Assembly: GCA_945860785.1 (NCBI GenBank)
Contig: CAMATD010000019.1
Location: 1 to 37,343 of the forward strand
Reading direction: 5' to 3'
DNA from: Variovorax sp. YR752
GTDB taxonomy: Bacteria; Pseudomonadota; Gammaproteobacteria; Burkholderiales; Burkholderiaceae_C
DNA: 37,343 nucleotides
Made by a program: the position numbers and the translations under genes
Shown here: piece after piece, positions 18,517 to 27,743 of the stretch
Layout of the letters: every line of letters starts with the position of its first letter
How positions within the stretch are numbered: the stretch's first letter is position 1
The notes under the pieces: model-generated
The model's database searches: none
What the model saw: the letters and a program-made list of their open reading frames with translations, nothing else
Told to the model about the DNA's origin: nothing

Positions 18517-20088
18517 TCAGCCGGCCGGTGGCACCAATACGGTCGGTGCGGTCGGCTCGGCGAGCGAAGGATAGTCGCGGCTGAAATGCAGCCCGCGGCT
18601 TTCGTGGCGTGCCTGCGCCGAGCGCACGATCAGCTCAGCCACCTGCACGAGGTTGCGCAGCTCCAGCAGGTCGCGCGTGACGTGGAAGTGCGCGTAGAAC
18701 TCCTGGATCTCGGCCTGCAGCAGCGCGATGCGATGGCTCGCGCGCTCCAGCCGCTTGTTGGTGCGAACGATGCCCACGTAGTCCCACATGAAGCGGCGCA
18801 GCTCGTCCCAGTTGTGCGAGATGACCACGGCCTCGTCGGCATCGGTGACGCGGCTGTCGTCCCAGGGTGGCAGGTCGGCGCTGCCGTATACCGGCGCTTC
18901 GGTGATGGCAGCCGCGGCAGCGCGCGCAAACACCATGCATTCGACCAGCGAATTGCTGGCCAGCCGATTGGCGCCATGCAGCCCGGTGCAGGCCGTCTCG
19001 CCGATGGCATAGAGGCCCGGCACGTCGGTGCGGCCGGCGAGGTCGCTGAGCACGCCGCCGCAGGTGTAGTGCGCGGCCGGCACCACGGGAATGGGCTCGC
19101 GCGTGATGTCGATGCCCAGCTCCGCGCAGCGCGCGAGGATGTTGGGGAAGTGTTCCTTCAGGAAGGCCGGGCTCTGGTGCGAGATGTCGAGGTACACGCA
19201 GTCGAGGCCGTGCTTCTTCATCTCGAAGTCGATGGCGCGCGCCACCACGTCGCGCGGCGCGAGTTCGGCGCGCTCGTCGTGCTTGGGCATGAAGCGGGTT
19301 CCATCAGGCAGCTTCAGCAAGCCGCCTTCGCCGCGTACCGCTTCACTGATCAGGAACGACTTGGCATGCGGGTGGTACAGGCAGGTCGGGTGGAACTGGA
19401 TGAACTCCATGTTCGACACTCGGCAGCCCGCGCGCCACGCCGCGGCAATGCCGTCGCCGGTGGCGGTGTCGGGATTGGTCGTGTAGAGATACACCTTGCC
19501 CGCGCCGCCCGTCGCCAGGATGGTGTGCGGCGCGCGGAAGCTCAGCACCTCGTCGGTGGCGTCGTCCAGCGCGTAGAGGCCCACGCAGGCCGGGTCGTCT
19601 AGGCCGAGCTTGGTGCCGGTGACCAGGTCGACCAGCGTGTGGTGCTCGAAGAGCGTGATGTTCGGCGTGCGGCGCACCCGCTCGATCAGCACCTGCTGCA
19701 CGGCTGCGCCCGTGGCGTCGGTCACGTGCACGATGCGGCGCTGGCTATGGCCGCCTTCGCGCGTCAGATGCAGGCCGCCGCCTTCTTCGGAGAACGGCAC
19801 GCCGAGTTCGCGCAGCCAGCCGATGGCCTCGGGCGCATGTTCGACGACGAAGCGCGTGGCCTCGGGGTCGCAGAGGCCGGCGCCGGCGATCAGCGTGTCT
19901 TCCACATGGGCATCGAAGCTGTCGCCCGCCGCCAGCACGGCAGCGATGCCGCCTTGCGCCCAGGCGCTGGAGCCGTCGTTCAGCGCGCGCTTGGTCAGCA
20001 CGGCCACGCGGTGCGTGGGCGCCAAGTGCAGCGCGGCAGAGAGGCCAGCGAGGCCGCTGCCGACGATGAGGACGTCGAAGTCGTGCAC
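18517..20088 (-). CDS. nadB: L-aspartate oxidase
   Basis: A 523-residue flavoprotein oxidising L-aspartate to iminoaspartate for NadA. The FAD-binding dinucleotide motif is [17 protein letters not shown] near the N-terminus. Also present are [71 protein letters not shown] and [20 protein letters not shown]. The C-terminal helical domain of the succinate dehydrogenase/fumarate reductase flavoprotein family is complete. The start is GTG at 20086-20088. It lies 25 bases downstream of scpA. Confidence 0.96.
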   Translation of the reverse strand: MHDFDVLIVGSGLAGLSAALHLAPTHRVAVLTKRALNDGSSAWAQGGIAAVLAAGDSFDAHVEDTLIAGAGLCDPEATRFVVEHAPEAIGWLRELGVPFSEEGGGLHLTREGGHSQRRIVHVTDATGAAVQQVLIERVRRTPNITLFEHHTLVDLVTGTKLGLDDPACVGLYALDDATDEVLSFRAPHTILATGGAGKVYLYTTNPDTATGDGIAAAWRAGCRVSNMEFIQFHPTCLYHPHAKSFLISEAVRGEGGLLKLPDGTRFMPKHDERAELAPRDVVARAIDFEMKKHGLDCVYLDISHQSPAFLKEHFPNILARCAELGIDITREPIPVVPAAHYTCGGVLSDLAGRTDVPGLYAIGETACTGLHGANRLASNSLVECMVFARAAAAAITEAPVYGSADLPPWDDSRVTDADEAVVISHNWDELRRFMWDYVGIVRTNKRLERASHRIALLQAEIQEFYAHFHVTRDLLELRNLVQVAELIVRSAQARHESRGLHFSRDYPSLAEPTAPTVLVPPAG

Positions 20089-20113
20089 GGCGGAGTACTC
20101 GGTGTAGAGGAGG

Positions 20114-20950
20114 TCAGGCCGGCGAGTAGGCCAGCCGCACGTAGATCGGCGCGAAGGCTTCCGCCTGCGTGATGTCGATCAGCGTTTCCTTCGCGAGCTC
20201 GAGCATCGCGATGAAGGTGACGATCAGCACGGGCGTACCGCGCGACACGTCGAAGAGTTTCTCGAATTCCACGAAGCGCTGGCCCTGCAGGTGACGCAGG
20301 ATGATGCTCATGTGCTCGCGCACGTTGAGTTCCTCGCGCGAGATCTTGTGGTGCTGCACGAGCTTGGCTCGCTTCATGATGTCGGCCCAGGCCTCGCGCA
20401 GGTCGACCACGTTCACATCGGGAAAGCGGGGCTTGAGCGACTGCTCGATGTAGACCTGCCCCTTCCAGAAGTCGCGGCCGTAGGTCGGCATGGCGCTGAT
20501 GGCGGCGGCCTGCAGCTTGGTGTGCTCGTATTCGAGCAGGCGGCGCACGAGTTCGGCGCGCGGGTCTTCGGCCTCTTCACCGTCGGCCACCTTCTTGGGC
20601 GGCAGCAGCATGCGCGACTTGATCTCGATCAGCATCGCGGCCATCAGCAAATACTCGGCCGCGAGTTCGAGGTTAGTCTGGCGGATTTCGTCGACGTAGC
20701 TCAGGTATTGCCGCGTGAGCCCCGCCATCGGGATGTCGAGGATGTTGAAGTTCTGCTTCCTGATCAGGTACAGCAGCAAGTCCAGCGGGCCCTCGAAGGC
20801 CTCCAGGAACACCTGCAACGCCTCGGGCGGGATGTACAGATCCTTCGGCATCGCGAACAGGGGCTCGCCATAGAGCCTGGCGAGCGCAACCTGGTCGACA
20901 ACTTCGGGCATTGCCACCACGAGTGTGTCGCTGTCCTCGTCTCTGCTCAT
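20114..20950 (-). CDS. scpA: Segregation and condensation protein A
   Basis: A 278-residue kleisin subunit that bridges SMC heads with ScpB in chromosome condensation. The signature begins [20 protein letters not shown] and continues [18 protein letters not shown], followed by [21 protein letters not shown]-terminal winged-helix region ([28 protein letters not shown]) is present. About 45 residues precede the ScpA core, as in other Burkholderiales copies. scpB and smc are not in the window. Its neighbours DUF3460 and nadB/pan genes fit a conserved group order. Confidence 0.93.
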   Translation of the reverse strand: MSRDEDSDTLVVAMPEVVDQVALARLYGEPLFAMPKDLYIPPEALQVFLEAFEGPLDLLLYLIRKQNFNILDIPMAGLTRQYLSYVDEIRQTNLELAAEYLLMAAMLIEIKSRMLLPPKKVADGEEAEDPRAELVRRLLEYEHTKLQAAAISAMPTYGRDFWKGQVYIEQSLKPRFPDVNVVDLREAWADIMKRAKLVQHHKISREELNVREHMSIILRHLQGQRFVEFEKLFDVSRGTPVLIVTFIAMLELAKETLIDITQAEAFAPIYVRLAYSPA

Positions 20951-20959
20951 CGGGCAGGC

Positions 20960-20976
20960 GCTATCATTTCAATAGC
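20960..20976. repeat. Short intergenic palindrome
   Basis: GCTAT/ATAGC arms around a 7-base AT-rich centre, in the 71-base gap between DUF3460 and scpA. It resembles the AT-rich GCTAT...ATAGCTG palindromes I recall as dispersed in Comamonadaceae intergenic DNA. The match to that repeat class is from memory. It could also be an operator or part of the scpA promoter. Confidence 0.4.
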
Positions 20977-21021
20977 TGTCTGCGCAATGCGGACGGGCGC
21001 GAGATGCCAAATTGGCAGCAT

Positions 21022-21228
21022 TTACTTGGCTTGGGTCTGGTAGACGTACGGCTGCTGGGGCACGCGGGCTTCGCTGTACTCCTCCAGCAGGCTGCGGTCG
21101 AGGTGCTTGTCCCACAGCAGGGCACGGCCGGCGCGCTGTTCGGCTTCCAGCGTCGGCTTCTTTTCTTTCATCTCCTCAATGAAATTGGTGATCTCGGAAG
21201 AGTAGTGGGGGCGGCGGAAGATGGACAT
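21022..21228 (-). CDS. DUF3460 family protein
   Basis: A 68-residue soluble protein starting MSIFRRPHYSSEITNFIEEM, with ERAGRALLWDKHLD-like core (seen as EQRAGRALLWDKHLDRSL) and ending VPQQPYVYQTQAK. This is the small DUF3460 family, of unknown function, found in Burkholderiales next to scpA and pan genes. The ATG at 21228 has AAGGTCC upstream; the longer in-frame reading into the divergent lipoprotein gene is rejected. It is the first gene of the leftward run to queD. Confidence 0.88.
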   Translation of the reverse strand: MSIFRRPHYSSEITNFIEEMKEKKPTLEAEQRAGRALLWDKHLDRSLLEEYSEARVPQQPYVYQTQAK

Positions 21229-21267
21229 AGACTGGACCTTTGTAGAACGAATTTTACCGGGGACGGC

Positions 21268-21774
21268 ATGAGACATCGGCAACAGTGGCAGATCGGCGTG
21301 GCAACGGTGTTGCTGGCAGCGGTGATCGGACTGGCGGGCTGCGACAACCAACGCATCAGCGAACTCGAGGAGGGCGTTGCGACCGAGGCCGATGTGCGCA
21401 CGAAATTCGGCGAGCCGGAGAACATCTGGGACGCCCCGAATGGCGGCCGTACCTTCGAGTACAACCGCCAGCCGCAGGGCCAGAAGAATTACATGATCAC
21501 CATCGGCCGGGACGGCAAGATGAGCGCGCTGCGCCAGGTGCTCACGCCCGAGAATTTCGCCAGGGGGCAGCCCGGCATGCCGATGGAAGACCTGCGCAAG
21601 CTGCTCGGCAAGCCCGCCAAGGTCACGCCCTATGCGCTCAAGCGCGAAACCGAATGGGAGTGGCGCTGGGTACAGCCGCCAAGTTCGCCGATGGTGTTCA
21701 CCGCCACGCTGAACGACGACCAGCGCATCGTGCGCAGCGGCTCGTCGCCCGACCGCGGCACCGAGGCGCCCTAG
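21268..21774 (+). CDS. BamE/SmpA-OmlA-like outer-membrane lipoprotein
   Basis: A 168-residue lipoprotein. The signal peptide is residues 1-24 with lipobox LAGC and Cys25. The mature part begins DNQRISELEEGVATEADVRT and contains KFGEPENIWDAPNGGRTFEY, an SmpA/OmlA-type fold with a second half resembling the first (MPMEDLRKLLGKPAKVTPYA). BamE is a small subunit of the outer-membrane beta-barrel assembly complex. This protein is longer than E. coli BamE and is probably a paralogue; the canonical bamE usually sits next to fur. Its TAG stop is shared with the convergent SulP gene in the palindrome CTAG. Confidence 0.82.
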   Translation: MRHRQQWQIGVATVLLAAVIGLAGCDNQRISELEEGVATEADVRTKFGEPENIWDAPNGGRTFEYNRQPQGQKNYMITIGRDGKMSALRQVLTPENFARGQPGMPMEDLRKLLGKPAKVTPYALKRETEWEWRWVQPPSSPMVFTATLNDDQRIVRSGSSPDRGTEAP

Positions 21775-23448
21775 CTTTCGGCCGCGTGCGGCCTGCCGGT
21801 CGTCAGTTCCTCGGCAAACCCCGAGCGCTCGATCACCTCGAGCGGCTGCGGCTGCAGCGACTCGATGCGCAGCAGCCCGTCGCGCGCGAGCACCGCCTTG
21901 TGCAGCTGGCGCAGCGCATCGACCCCCGTGGCGTCGAGATAGATCAGGTGCGAGGCGTCGAGCACCACCGTCATGCCGCGCGGCGCGCGCTCGGCCGCAT
22001 TCACCGCTTCATCGAGCTTCGCGGCCGCGCCGAAGAACAGCGCGCCATAGATCCGGGAGGTCAGCACCGGCGGCTGCATCGACTCCAGCTCGACGCTGAA
22101 GAGCCCGCTCATGCGCCGGATGAACAGCGCACAGGCCAGCACGATGCCGACCTGCACCGCCACCGTCAGGTCGAACACCACGGTGAGGAAGAAGGTGCCC
22201 AGCATCAGCAGCCGGTAGTGCCGGCTGAAGTGCCGCAGCTGGCCCGGCGTGAACTCGCGCCATTCGCCCATGTTCAGGCCCACGAAGATCAGGATGCCCG
22301 CCAGCACCGCGAGCGGCACGTGGCGCGCAAGCGGCGCGGCCAGCAGCACCACGATCAGCAGCGTGAGCGCATGCACGATGCCCGCAATCGGCGAGCTGCC
22401 GCCCGAGCGGATGTTGGTCACCGTGCGCGCGATGGTGCCGGTGGCCGGCATGCCGCCGAAGAAGGGCGTCACGATGTTGGCGATGCCCTGCGCCATCAGC
22501 TCCTGGTTCGGATCGTGGCGCGGCTGGCCGCTGATCTGGTCCGCCACGCGTGCGCACAGCAGCGATTCGATGGCGCCGAGCAGCGCGATGGTCAGCGTCG
22601 GCGTGACCAGCTGCTTGACCGTCTCCCACGAGAAGTCGGGCAGCGCGAAGGCCGGCAAGCCTTCGGGAATGCCGCCGAAGCGCGTGCCGATGGTTTCCAC
22701 CGGCAGCGCGAAGCCCCATGACACCAGCGTGAGCGTGACGAGCGCGACGATCGGTCCCGGCATGCGCGCGCCCACCTGCACCGCACGCGTCCGCGCCACG
22801 CGGCCCACTAGGCGAAGCACCGCGTGGCCCACCTTCGATTCGTCACGCAGCAGCAGTGGCCAGACCAGCAGGCCGGCCAGGCAGGTCGCGCCGAGCGCGA
22901 AGGCATAGGGATTGAAGGTGCCGATCTGCAGCGCCATCGCATGCAGCTGCGAGAACATATCGGCCGGCATCTTCGCTACCGAGAGCCCGAGCAGGTCTTT
23001 CAGCTGCGACAGCAGGATCAGCACCGCGATGCCGTTGGTGAAACCGACCACGATCGACAGCGGCACGAAGCGCACCAGCCGCCCGAGCCCGAACAGCCCC
23101 GCCGCGAACAGCAGCACGCCGGCGCAGGCGGTCGAGATCAGCAGGTTCGCCAGGCCATAGCGCTCGACGATGCCGTAGACGATCACGATGAACGCGCCCG
23201 CCGGCCCGCCGATCTGCACCGCCGAGCCGCCCAGCAGCGAGATCAGGAAGCCCGCAATGATCGCCGTCCAGATGCCGGCCTCGGGCTTGAGCCCCGAGGC
23301 GATGGCGAAGGCCATCGCCAGCGGCAGCGCCACGATGCCCACCGTGGCGCCCGCGCCCAGGTCCTTGAAGAAACAGCTCCCGGCTGTAGTCCGCCATCGC
23401 GTCCAGCAGGCGTGGGCGAAAGCGGGTGAAGTTCAGCGGGGACTGCAT
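21771..23448 (-). pseudogene. SulP family anion transporter with STAS domain, frameshifted near the N-terminus
   Basis: The reading starts at 23448 with MQSPLNFTRFRPRLLDAMAD then YSRELF and loses frame at 23371-23373, where one A too many (T on the coding strand) gives FLQGPG in place of FFKDLG. The rest is in another frame: GATVGIVALPLAMAFAIASG, about ten further membrane helices, and a C-terminal STAS domain (about 440-550) with VVLDASHLIYLDATGVDALR. Removing one base gives about 558 residues, the normal SulP length. SulP proteins carry sulfate, bicarbonate or dicarboxylates; the substrate is not visible. No carbonic anhydrase gene is adjacent. Confidence 0.87.
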
Positions 23449-23596
23449 GGGTGGCTGATTGTGGCCTGCGCGCCCTGTTGGCTGCGCAATGGGTCTTCGT
23501 GCGTACTTTCGATCAACTTATCTGAAACAGGGGATCCAGATACATCTTTCACATTAATTGACATTTTGAAACCGACATTACCGAGGGAGCCCCTTG

Positions 23597-25309
23597 ATGC
23601 ACATCCTGCTTGTCGCCAGCGCGTTCAACAGCCTGACGCAGAGGGTTCTCACCGAACTCCAGGACCGCGGCCACACCGTCGGGGTGGAGCTGGCGCTCGG
23701 CAACGACGACGCCCTGCGCGACGCCGTGCGGCTGCATGCGCCGCAACTCATCGTGGCGCCGATGCTGACCACGGCGATCCCCGAGGACATCTGGACTGCC
23801 CACACCTGCCTGATCGTGCACCCCGGCCCGCCGGGCGACCGGGGCCCGTCCTCGCTCGACCGGACGCTGCGGGACGGCGCCGAAAGCTGGGGCGTGACCG
23901 TGCTCGCGGCCGTGGCCGAGATGGACGCGGGCGATGTCTGGGCCTAGTCGCCGCTGAAGGTGCCGCCGCTGGCCGGCAAGAGCGATCTCTACCGCGGCGA
24001 GGTGGCCGATGCCGCCATCGACGCGGTGCTGCTCGCGGTCGAGCGCTTCGCCTCGGGCAAGTACAAGCCCAGGCGGCAGAAGGCGGCCGACCTTGCTGCC
24101 GGCTGGCGCCCCTTCCTGAGGCAGGCGGAGCGCCGCATCGACTGGGCGACGGAATCGACCGAGTCGGTGCTGCGCCAATTGCGCGCCGCCGACTCGCAGC
24201 CCGGCGTGCACGACGAACTGCTGGGTGCGCAGTGGTACCTGCATGGCGCGTATCCCGAAGACGAACTGCGCGGCACGCCCGGCGAACTGCTGGCCACCCG
24301 CGCCGGTGCGGTCTGCCGCGCCACGACGGACGGCGCGGTCTGGATCGTGCAACTGCGCCCCTGGCGCGAGCCGGGCTCCGGGCTGGCCAGCTTCAAGCTG
24401 CCGGCCGTCGATGCGCTCGGCGACCTGCTGCCCGCCGGCCTGCCCGAAGTGCCCGCGCCGCTGCAACTGCCGGCCGGGCGCCGCACCTGGACGGACATGC
24501 GCTACAGCGAGCACGGCGCGGTCGGCGTGCTGAACTTCTCGTTTCCCGGCGGCGCGATGAGCAGCGTGCAGTGCCGCCGCCTGCTGGCGGCCTACCGCTT
24601 CGCCTGCACGCGGCCGACCTCGGTGCTGGTGCTGGGCGGCCTGCGCGACTTCTTCTCCAACGGCATCCACCTCAACGTGATCGAGGCCGCGGCAAATCCG
24701 GCCGAGGAATCGTGGGCCAACATCCACGCGATGAACGACCTGGTCGAGGCGGTGCTCACCACCACCGACCGCCTCACGGTCTCGGCTCTGGGCGGCAACG
24801 CCGCGGCCGGCGGCGTGATGCTCGCGCTGGCGGCGGACGAGGTGTGGTGCAGGGACGGCGCCATCTTCAACCCGCACTACAAGCGGATGGGCCTCTACGG
24901 CTCCGAGTACTGGACCTACACCCTGCCGTGCCGCGTGGGCGAGAGCGAGGCGCAGCGGCTCACGCAATCTGCCTTGCCGGTGAGCGCGAAGCGCGCGGTC
25001 GAAATCGGCATGGCGGAGCGCGTGCTGCAGGCCGCGCCCGAAGAGCTGGGCGATGAAGTGATGCGGCTGGCGGCGCAATTGGCCGCGTCGCCCGATCTGG
25101 CCGCCCGCGTCGCGAAGAAGCAGGCGCAGCGCGCGGAGGACGAGTCGGCGAAGCCGCTGCAGCAATACCGCGACGAAGAACTGACGCACATGCGCCGCAA
25201 CTTCTTCGACTCGAGCGAGCCGCACGCGGGGTTGAGGTCGGCCTTCGTGCGCAAGGAAAAGGCGCAGCACACGCCCGCGCATGTCGCGCAACTCGGCTTG
25301 CCGCGCTGA
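23597..25309 (+). pseudogene. hoxX: Orphan HoxX-like protein (formyltransferase plus enoyl-CoA hydratase fold) with an in-frame amber stop
   Basis: The N-terminal formyltransferase-like domain starts MHILLVASAFNSLTQRVLTE and has HPGPPGDRGPSSLDRTL. A TAG at 23945-23947 cuts the reading after 116 residues. The same frame continues without a shift through LAGKSDLYRGEVADAAIDAV into a C-terminal crotonase-fold domain (GGNAAAGGVMLALAADEVW). Full length with the stop read through is 570 residues, as expected for HoxX. HoxX makes the CO ligand of oxygen-tolerant [NiFe]-hydrogenases using formyl-THF and CoA, but no hydrogenase gene is nearby. ATG at 23597 is preferred to TTG at 23594. The upstream 148 bases are unusually AT-rich. 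Confidence 0.83.
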
Positions 25310-25323
25310 GGCCTCAGCGCGTC

Positions 25324-25539
25324 TCAGTTGCTGTCGGGAATCACCGCATCGGCCGCCGCACCGACGGCCTTGCCGGTGATGCGCGCAGTGCCGATGGCCG
25401 CGTCGGCTGCGAGGCCGACCGCACTGGCACCCACGCTCACGGCGGTGCCTGCGACCGTGACCACGGCGCAGCCGCTCGACAACACGGCGCCGAGCGTCGC
25501 AAGAACGAGGAGTCGGAAGCGGGGGCGAAGGCTTTGCAT
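25324..25539 (-). CDS. Small lipoprotein
   Basis: A 71-residue protein starting MQSLRPRFRLLVLATLGAVL with lipobox LSSGC and Cys24. The mature part is a run of Ala/Val/Gly-rich segments (AVVTVAGTAVSVGASAVGLA) ending ADAVIPDSN. It belongs to a class of small proteobacterial envelope lipoproteins with TVAG/VGASA repeats and unknown function. It ends 15 bases past the convergent hoxX-like gene and lies downstream of the CoA transferase gene, with which it may be co-transcribed. Confidence 0.75.
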   Translation of the reverse strand: MQSLRPRFRLLVLATLGAVLSSGCAVVTVAGTAVSVGASAVGLAADAAIGTARITGKAVGAAADAVIPDSN

Positions 25540-25572
25540 CCCGCGGATTCTGCACCCAGCGCGAGCCCGGTT

Positions 25573-26737
25573 CTAGTCCTGCGCCAGCCTCGCCAGAATC
25601 GCCTCCCGGTCCTGGTCCAGCCGCGGCGGCTGCCGCAGCACCTGCGTGCGGTGCCCGCCCACATGCACCGGGTTGCCCGCCACCGTGAGCGACCGGCCGC
25701 TCTGCGTCCTGACCTGCACCAGCATCTCGCGCGCCTGCACCTGTGGGTCTTTCACCACCGCGGCGACGTCGTTGTACTCGCCGGTGGGAATGTTGTGCGC
25801 CATCAACAGCGCCTGCCAGTGCGCGCAGGGCGCGGAGGCCAGGCGATCCTCCAGCAGCTGCTTCAGCACTTCGTGGTGCTGGCAGCGCGCAGCGTTCGTG
25901 GCAAAGCGGGCATCGTCGGACAGCGCCGGCAGATCGAGCGCCGTGCACAGGCGCAGGAACAACGCGTCGTTGCCCGCCGCGATCACGAACCAGCCGTCTG
26001 CCGCGTGGAACACGTCGAACGGCGTGATCGACGGATGCCGCGAGCCGATGGGTCCCGGTGCGCGGCCGTCGGCTTCCATGCGCGAGATCGCGTTCTCGAG
26101 CAGCGCGACCTGGCAGTCGAGCATCGCCACATCCACGCGGTCTCCCACGCCCGTGCGCCCGTGCTGCAGCAGCGCAGCCTGCGTGCCGATGGCCGCGTAC
26201 AGGCCGGCGCCCAGGTCGCCGATCGACACGCCCACGCGCGTCGGCGGCGCGCCGGGGTGGCCGGTCAGGCTCATGATGCCGCCCATCGCCTGCACCACCA
26301 TGTCGTAGGCGGGCCGCTTGCTGTAGGGGCCCGTCTGGCCGAAGCCCGAGACCGAGGTGAACACCAGCCGCGGAAAGCGCGCATGCAGCATCGGCCAGTC
26401 GTAGCCCAGCTTCTCCATCGTGCCGGGGCGGAAGTTCTCGACCAGCACGTCGGCCGTGGCCAGCAGTCGTTCGAAGATGGCGCGGTCGGCCGGCGCCTTC
26501 AGGTCCAGCGCGATCGACTCCTTGTTGCGGTTGACCGACATGAAGTAAGCCGAGTCGCCCTCGACGAACGGCCCGATCTGCCGCGCGTCGTCGCCGAGGC
26601 CGGGCTGCTCCACCTTGACGACGCGCGCGACCCAGGTCGGCGAGCAGCAGCGTGCAGTACGGGCCCGCGAGCACGCGCGTCAGGTCGATCACCGTGAAGC
26701 CCTGCAGCGGGCCGCCCTGCGATGCACCGGGCGTCAT
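25573..26737 (-). pseudogene. Family III CoA transferase (CaiB/BaiF), frameshifted
   Basis: The reading starts at 26737 (MTPGASQGGPLQGFTVIDLT, then RVLAGPYCTLLLADLG) and loses frame at about 26630, where one extra base gives LGRARR in place of LGARVVKVE. The rest follows in another frame: PGLGDDARQIGPFVEGDSAY, LVENFRPGTMEKLGYDW, the catalytic-Asp segment VSIGDLGAGLYAAIG and HPSITPFDVFHAADGWFVI. Removing the base gives 387 residues, normal for the family. These enzymes transfer CoA between carboxylic acids. The start overlaps the Bug gene's stop by 4 bases (ATGA). Confidence 0.87.
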
Positions 26738-27705
26738 TCGACGGTCGCGCCGGAGCGCTCGGTGAGTTCCTTCGACTTCGCGCCTTCGGCCAGCGCCCAG
26801 GTGCGGAATTCGGCGAGCGATTTCGAAGGCGCCGATTCGTTGCCCGACTTCTCCAGCCGCGCCTTCACATCGGGATCGTTGAGCGCCGCCACGCTCGCGT
26901 CGAACAGCTTCTGCGCCATCTCCGGCGGTAGGCCCGCCGGCGCGAAGAGGCCGAACCAGAACGTGTAGTCGTAGCCCTTCACGCCGGCCTCGGCGACGCT
27001 CGGCACGTCGGGGAAAAGCGGCGAACGCTGGCCCGAAGTGACGGCCAGCACGCGCAGCTTCTGGCCCTGCGCCATCGGCAGCACCGAGGGCGGCGTGCCG
27101 AAGGTCAGCTGCACGTCGCCGGCGGCGACCGCCTGGATCGAGGGCGCGCCGCCCTTGTAGGGCACATGGAGCATCGTCACGCCGACCGCCTTCTCGAACG
27201 ACAGGCCCGCCAGGTGCGTCACCACGCCGGTGCCCGACGACGAATACGCCAGCTTGCCCGGGTTCTGCCGCGCTTCGGCGATCAGTGCCTGCACGGTCTT
27301 CGCGTTCACGTCCTTGTTGACCGCGAGCAGCATCGGCGCGGAGCTCCAGCGGGAGATCGGCACGAAGCTTCGGGCCCCGTCGTATTTCACGGCCTTGTAG
27401 AGCAGCTTGTCGCTGCCGTAGAGGTTGGCGCTGCCCAGCAGCAGCGTGTAGCCGTCGGGCGCCGCGCGCGCCACCTGGTCCGAGGCGATGGTGGTGCCCG
27501 CGCCGGGCTTGTTGTCGATGACGATCGGCTGGCCGAGGATCTTGGCCAGCTTGTCGCTCACGATGCGCGCCACGGTGTCGGCGCCGCCGCCGGCGGGGAA
27601 GCCGACCACCAGCGTGATCGGGCGCGAGGGGTAGTTGTCCGCGAAGGCGCCGGCCGAGGCGAGCAGGGCGGCCGCTGCGAATGAAATGGCTCGAAATGGG
27701 TTCAC
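26734..27705 (-). CDS. Bug-family tripartite tricarboxylate transporter substrate-binding protein
   Basis: A 323-residue periplasmic binding protein. A Sec signal peptide ends near ASAGAFA (residues about 17-23). The Bug signatures YPSRPITLVVGFPAGGGADT and IGQ-like GQPIVIDNKPGAGTTIA are followed by ARAAPDGYTLLLG and MLHVPYKGGAPSIQAVAAGD. Start is GTG at 27703-27705, chosen for its AGGAGA ribosome site; no ATG is available there. Burkholderiales carry many Bug proteins that bind carboxylates or amides; the ligand cannot be read from sequence. TctA/TctB membrane partners are not in the window. Confidence 0.92.
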   Translation of the reverse strand: MNPFRAISFAAAALLASAGAFADNYPSRPITLVVGFPAGGGADTVARIVSDKLAKILGQPIVIDNKPGAGTTIASDQVARAAPDGYTLLLGSANLYGSDKLLYKAVKYDGARSFVPISRWSSAPMLLAVNKDVNAKTVQALIAEARQNPGKLAYSSSGTGVVTHLAGLSFEKAVGVTMLHVPYKGGAPSIQAVAAGDVQLTFGTPPSVLPMAQGQKLRVLAVTSGQRSPLFPDVPSVAEAGVKGYDYTFWFGLFAPAGLPPEMAQKLFDASVAALNDPDVKARLEKSGNESAPSKSLAEFRTWALAEGAKSKELTERSGATVE

Positions 27706-27743
27706 TGGTTGTCTCCTGTGTCTTGTCGAAGGGGAGGCCGCGC

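Noticed and set aside
23558..23563. TTGACA upstream of the hoxX-like gene as a promoter -35
   Set aside because: At 16-18 bases spacing the -10 position is GC-rich and overlaps the ribosome site, so it does not support a promoter.
23594..23596. TTG as start of the hoxX-like gene
   Set aside because: An ATG follows immediately in frame and fits family N-termini.
25534..26697. Long open frame opposite the CoA transferase
   Set aside because: Antisense to a family III CoA transferase with conserved motifs; His/Arg-rich shadow.
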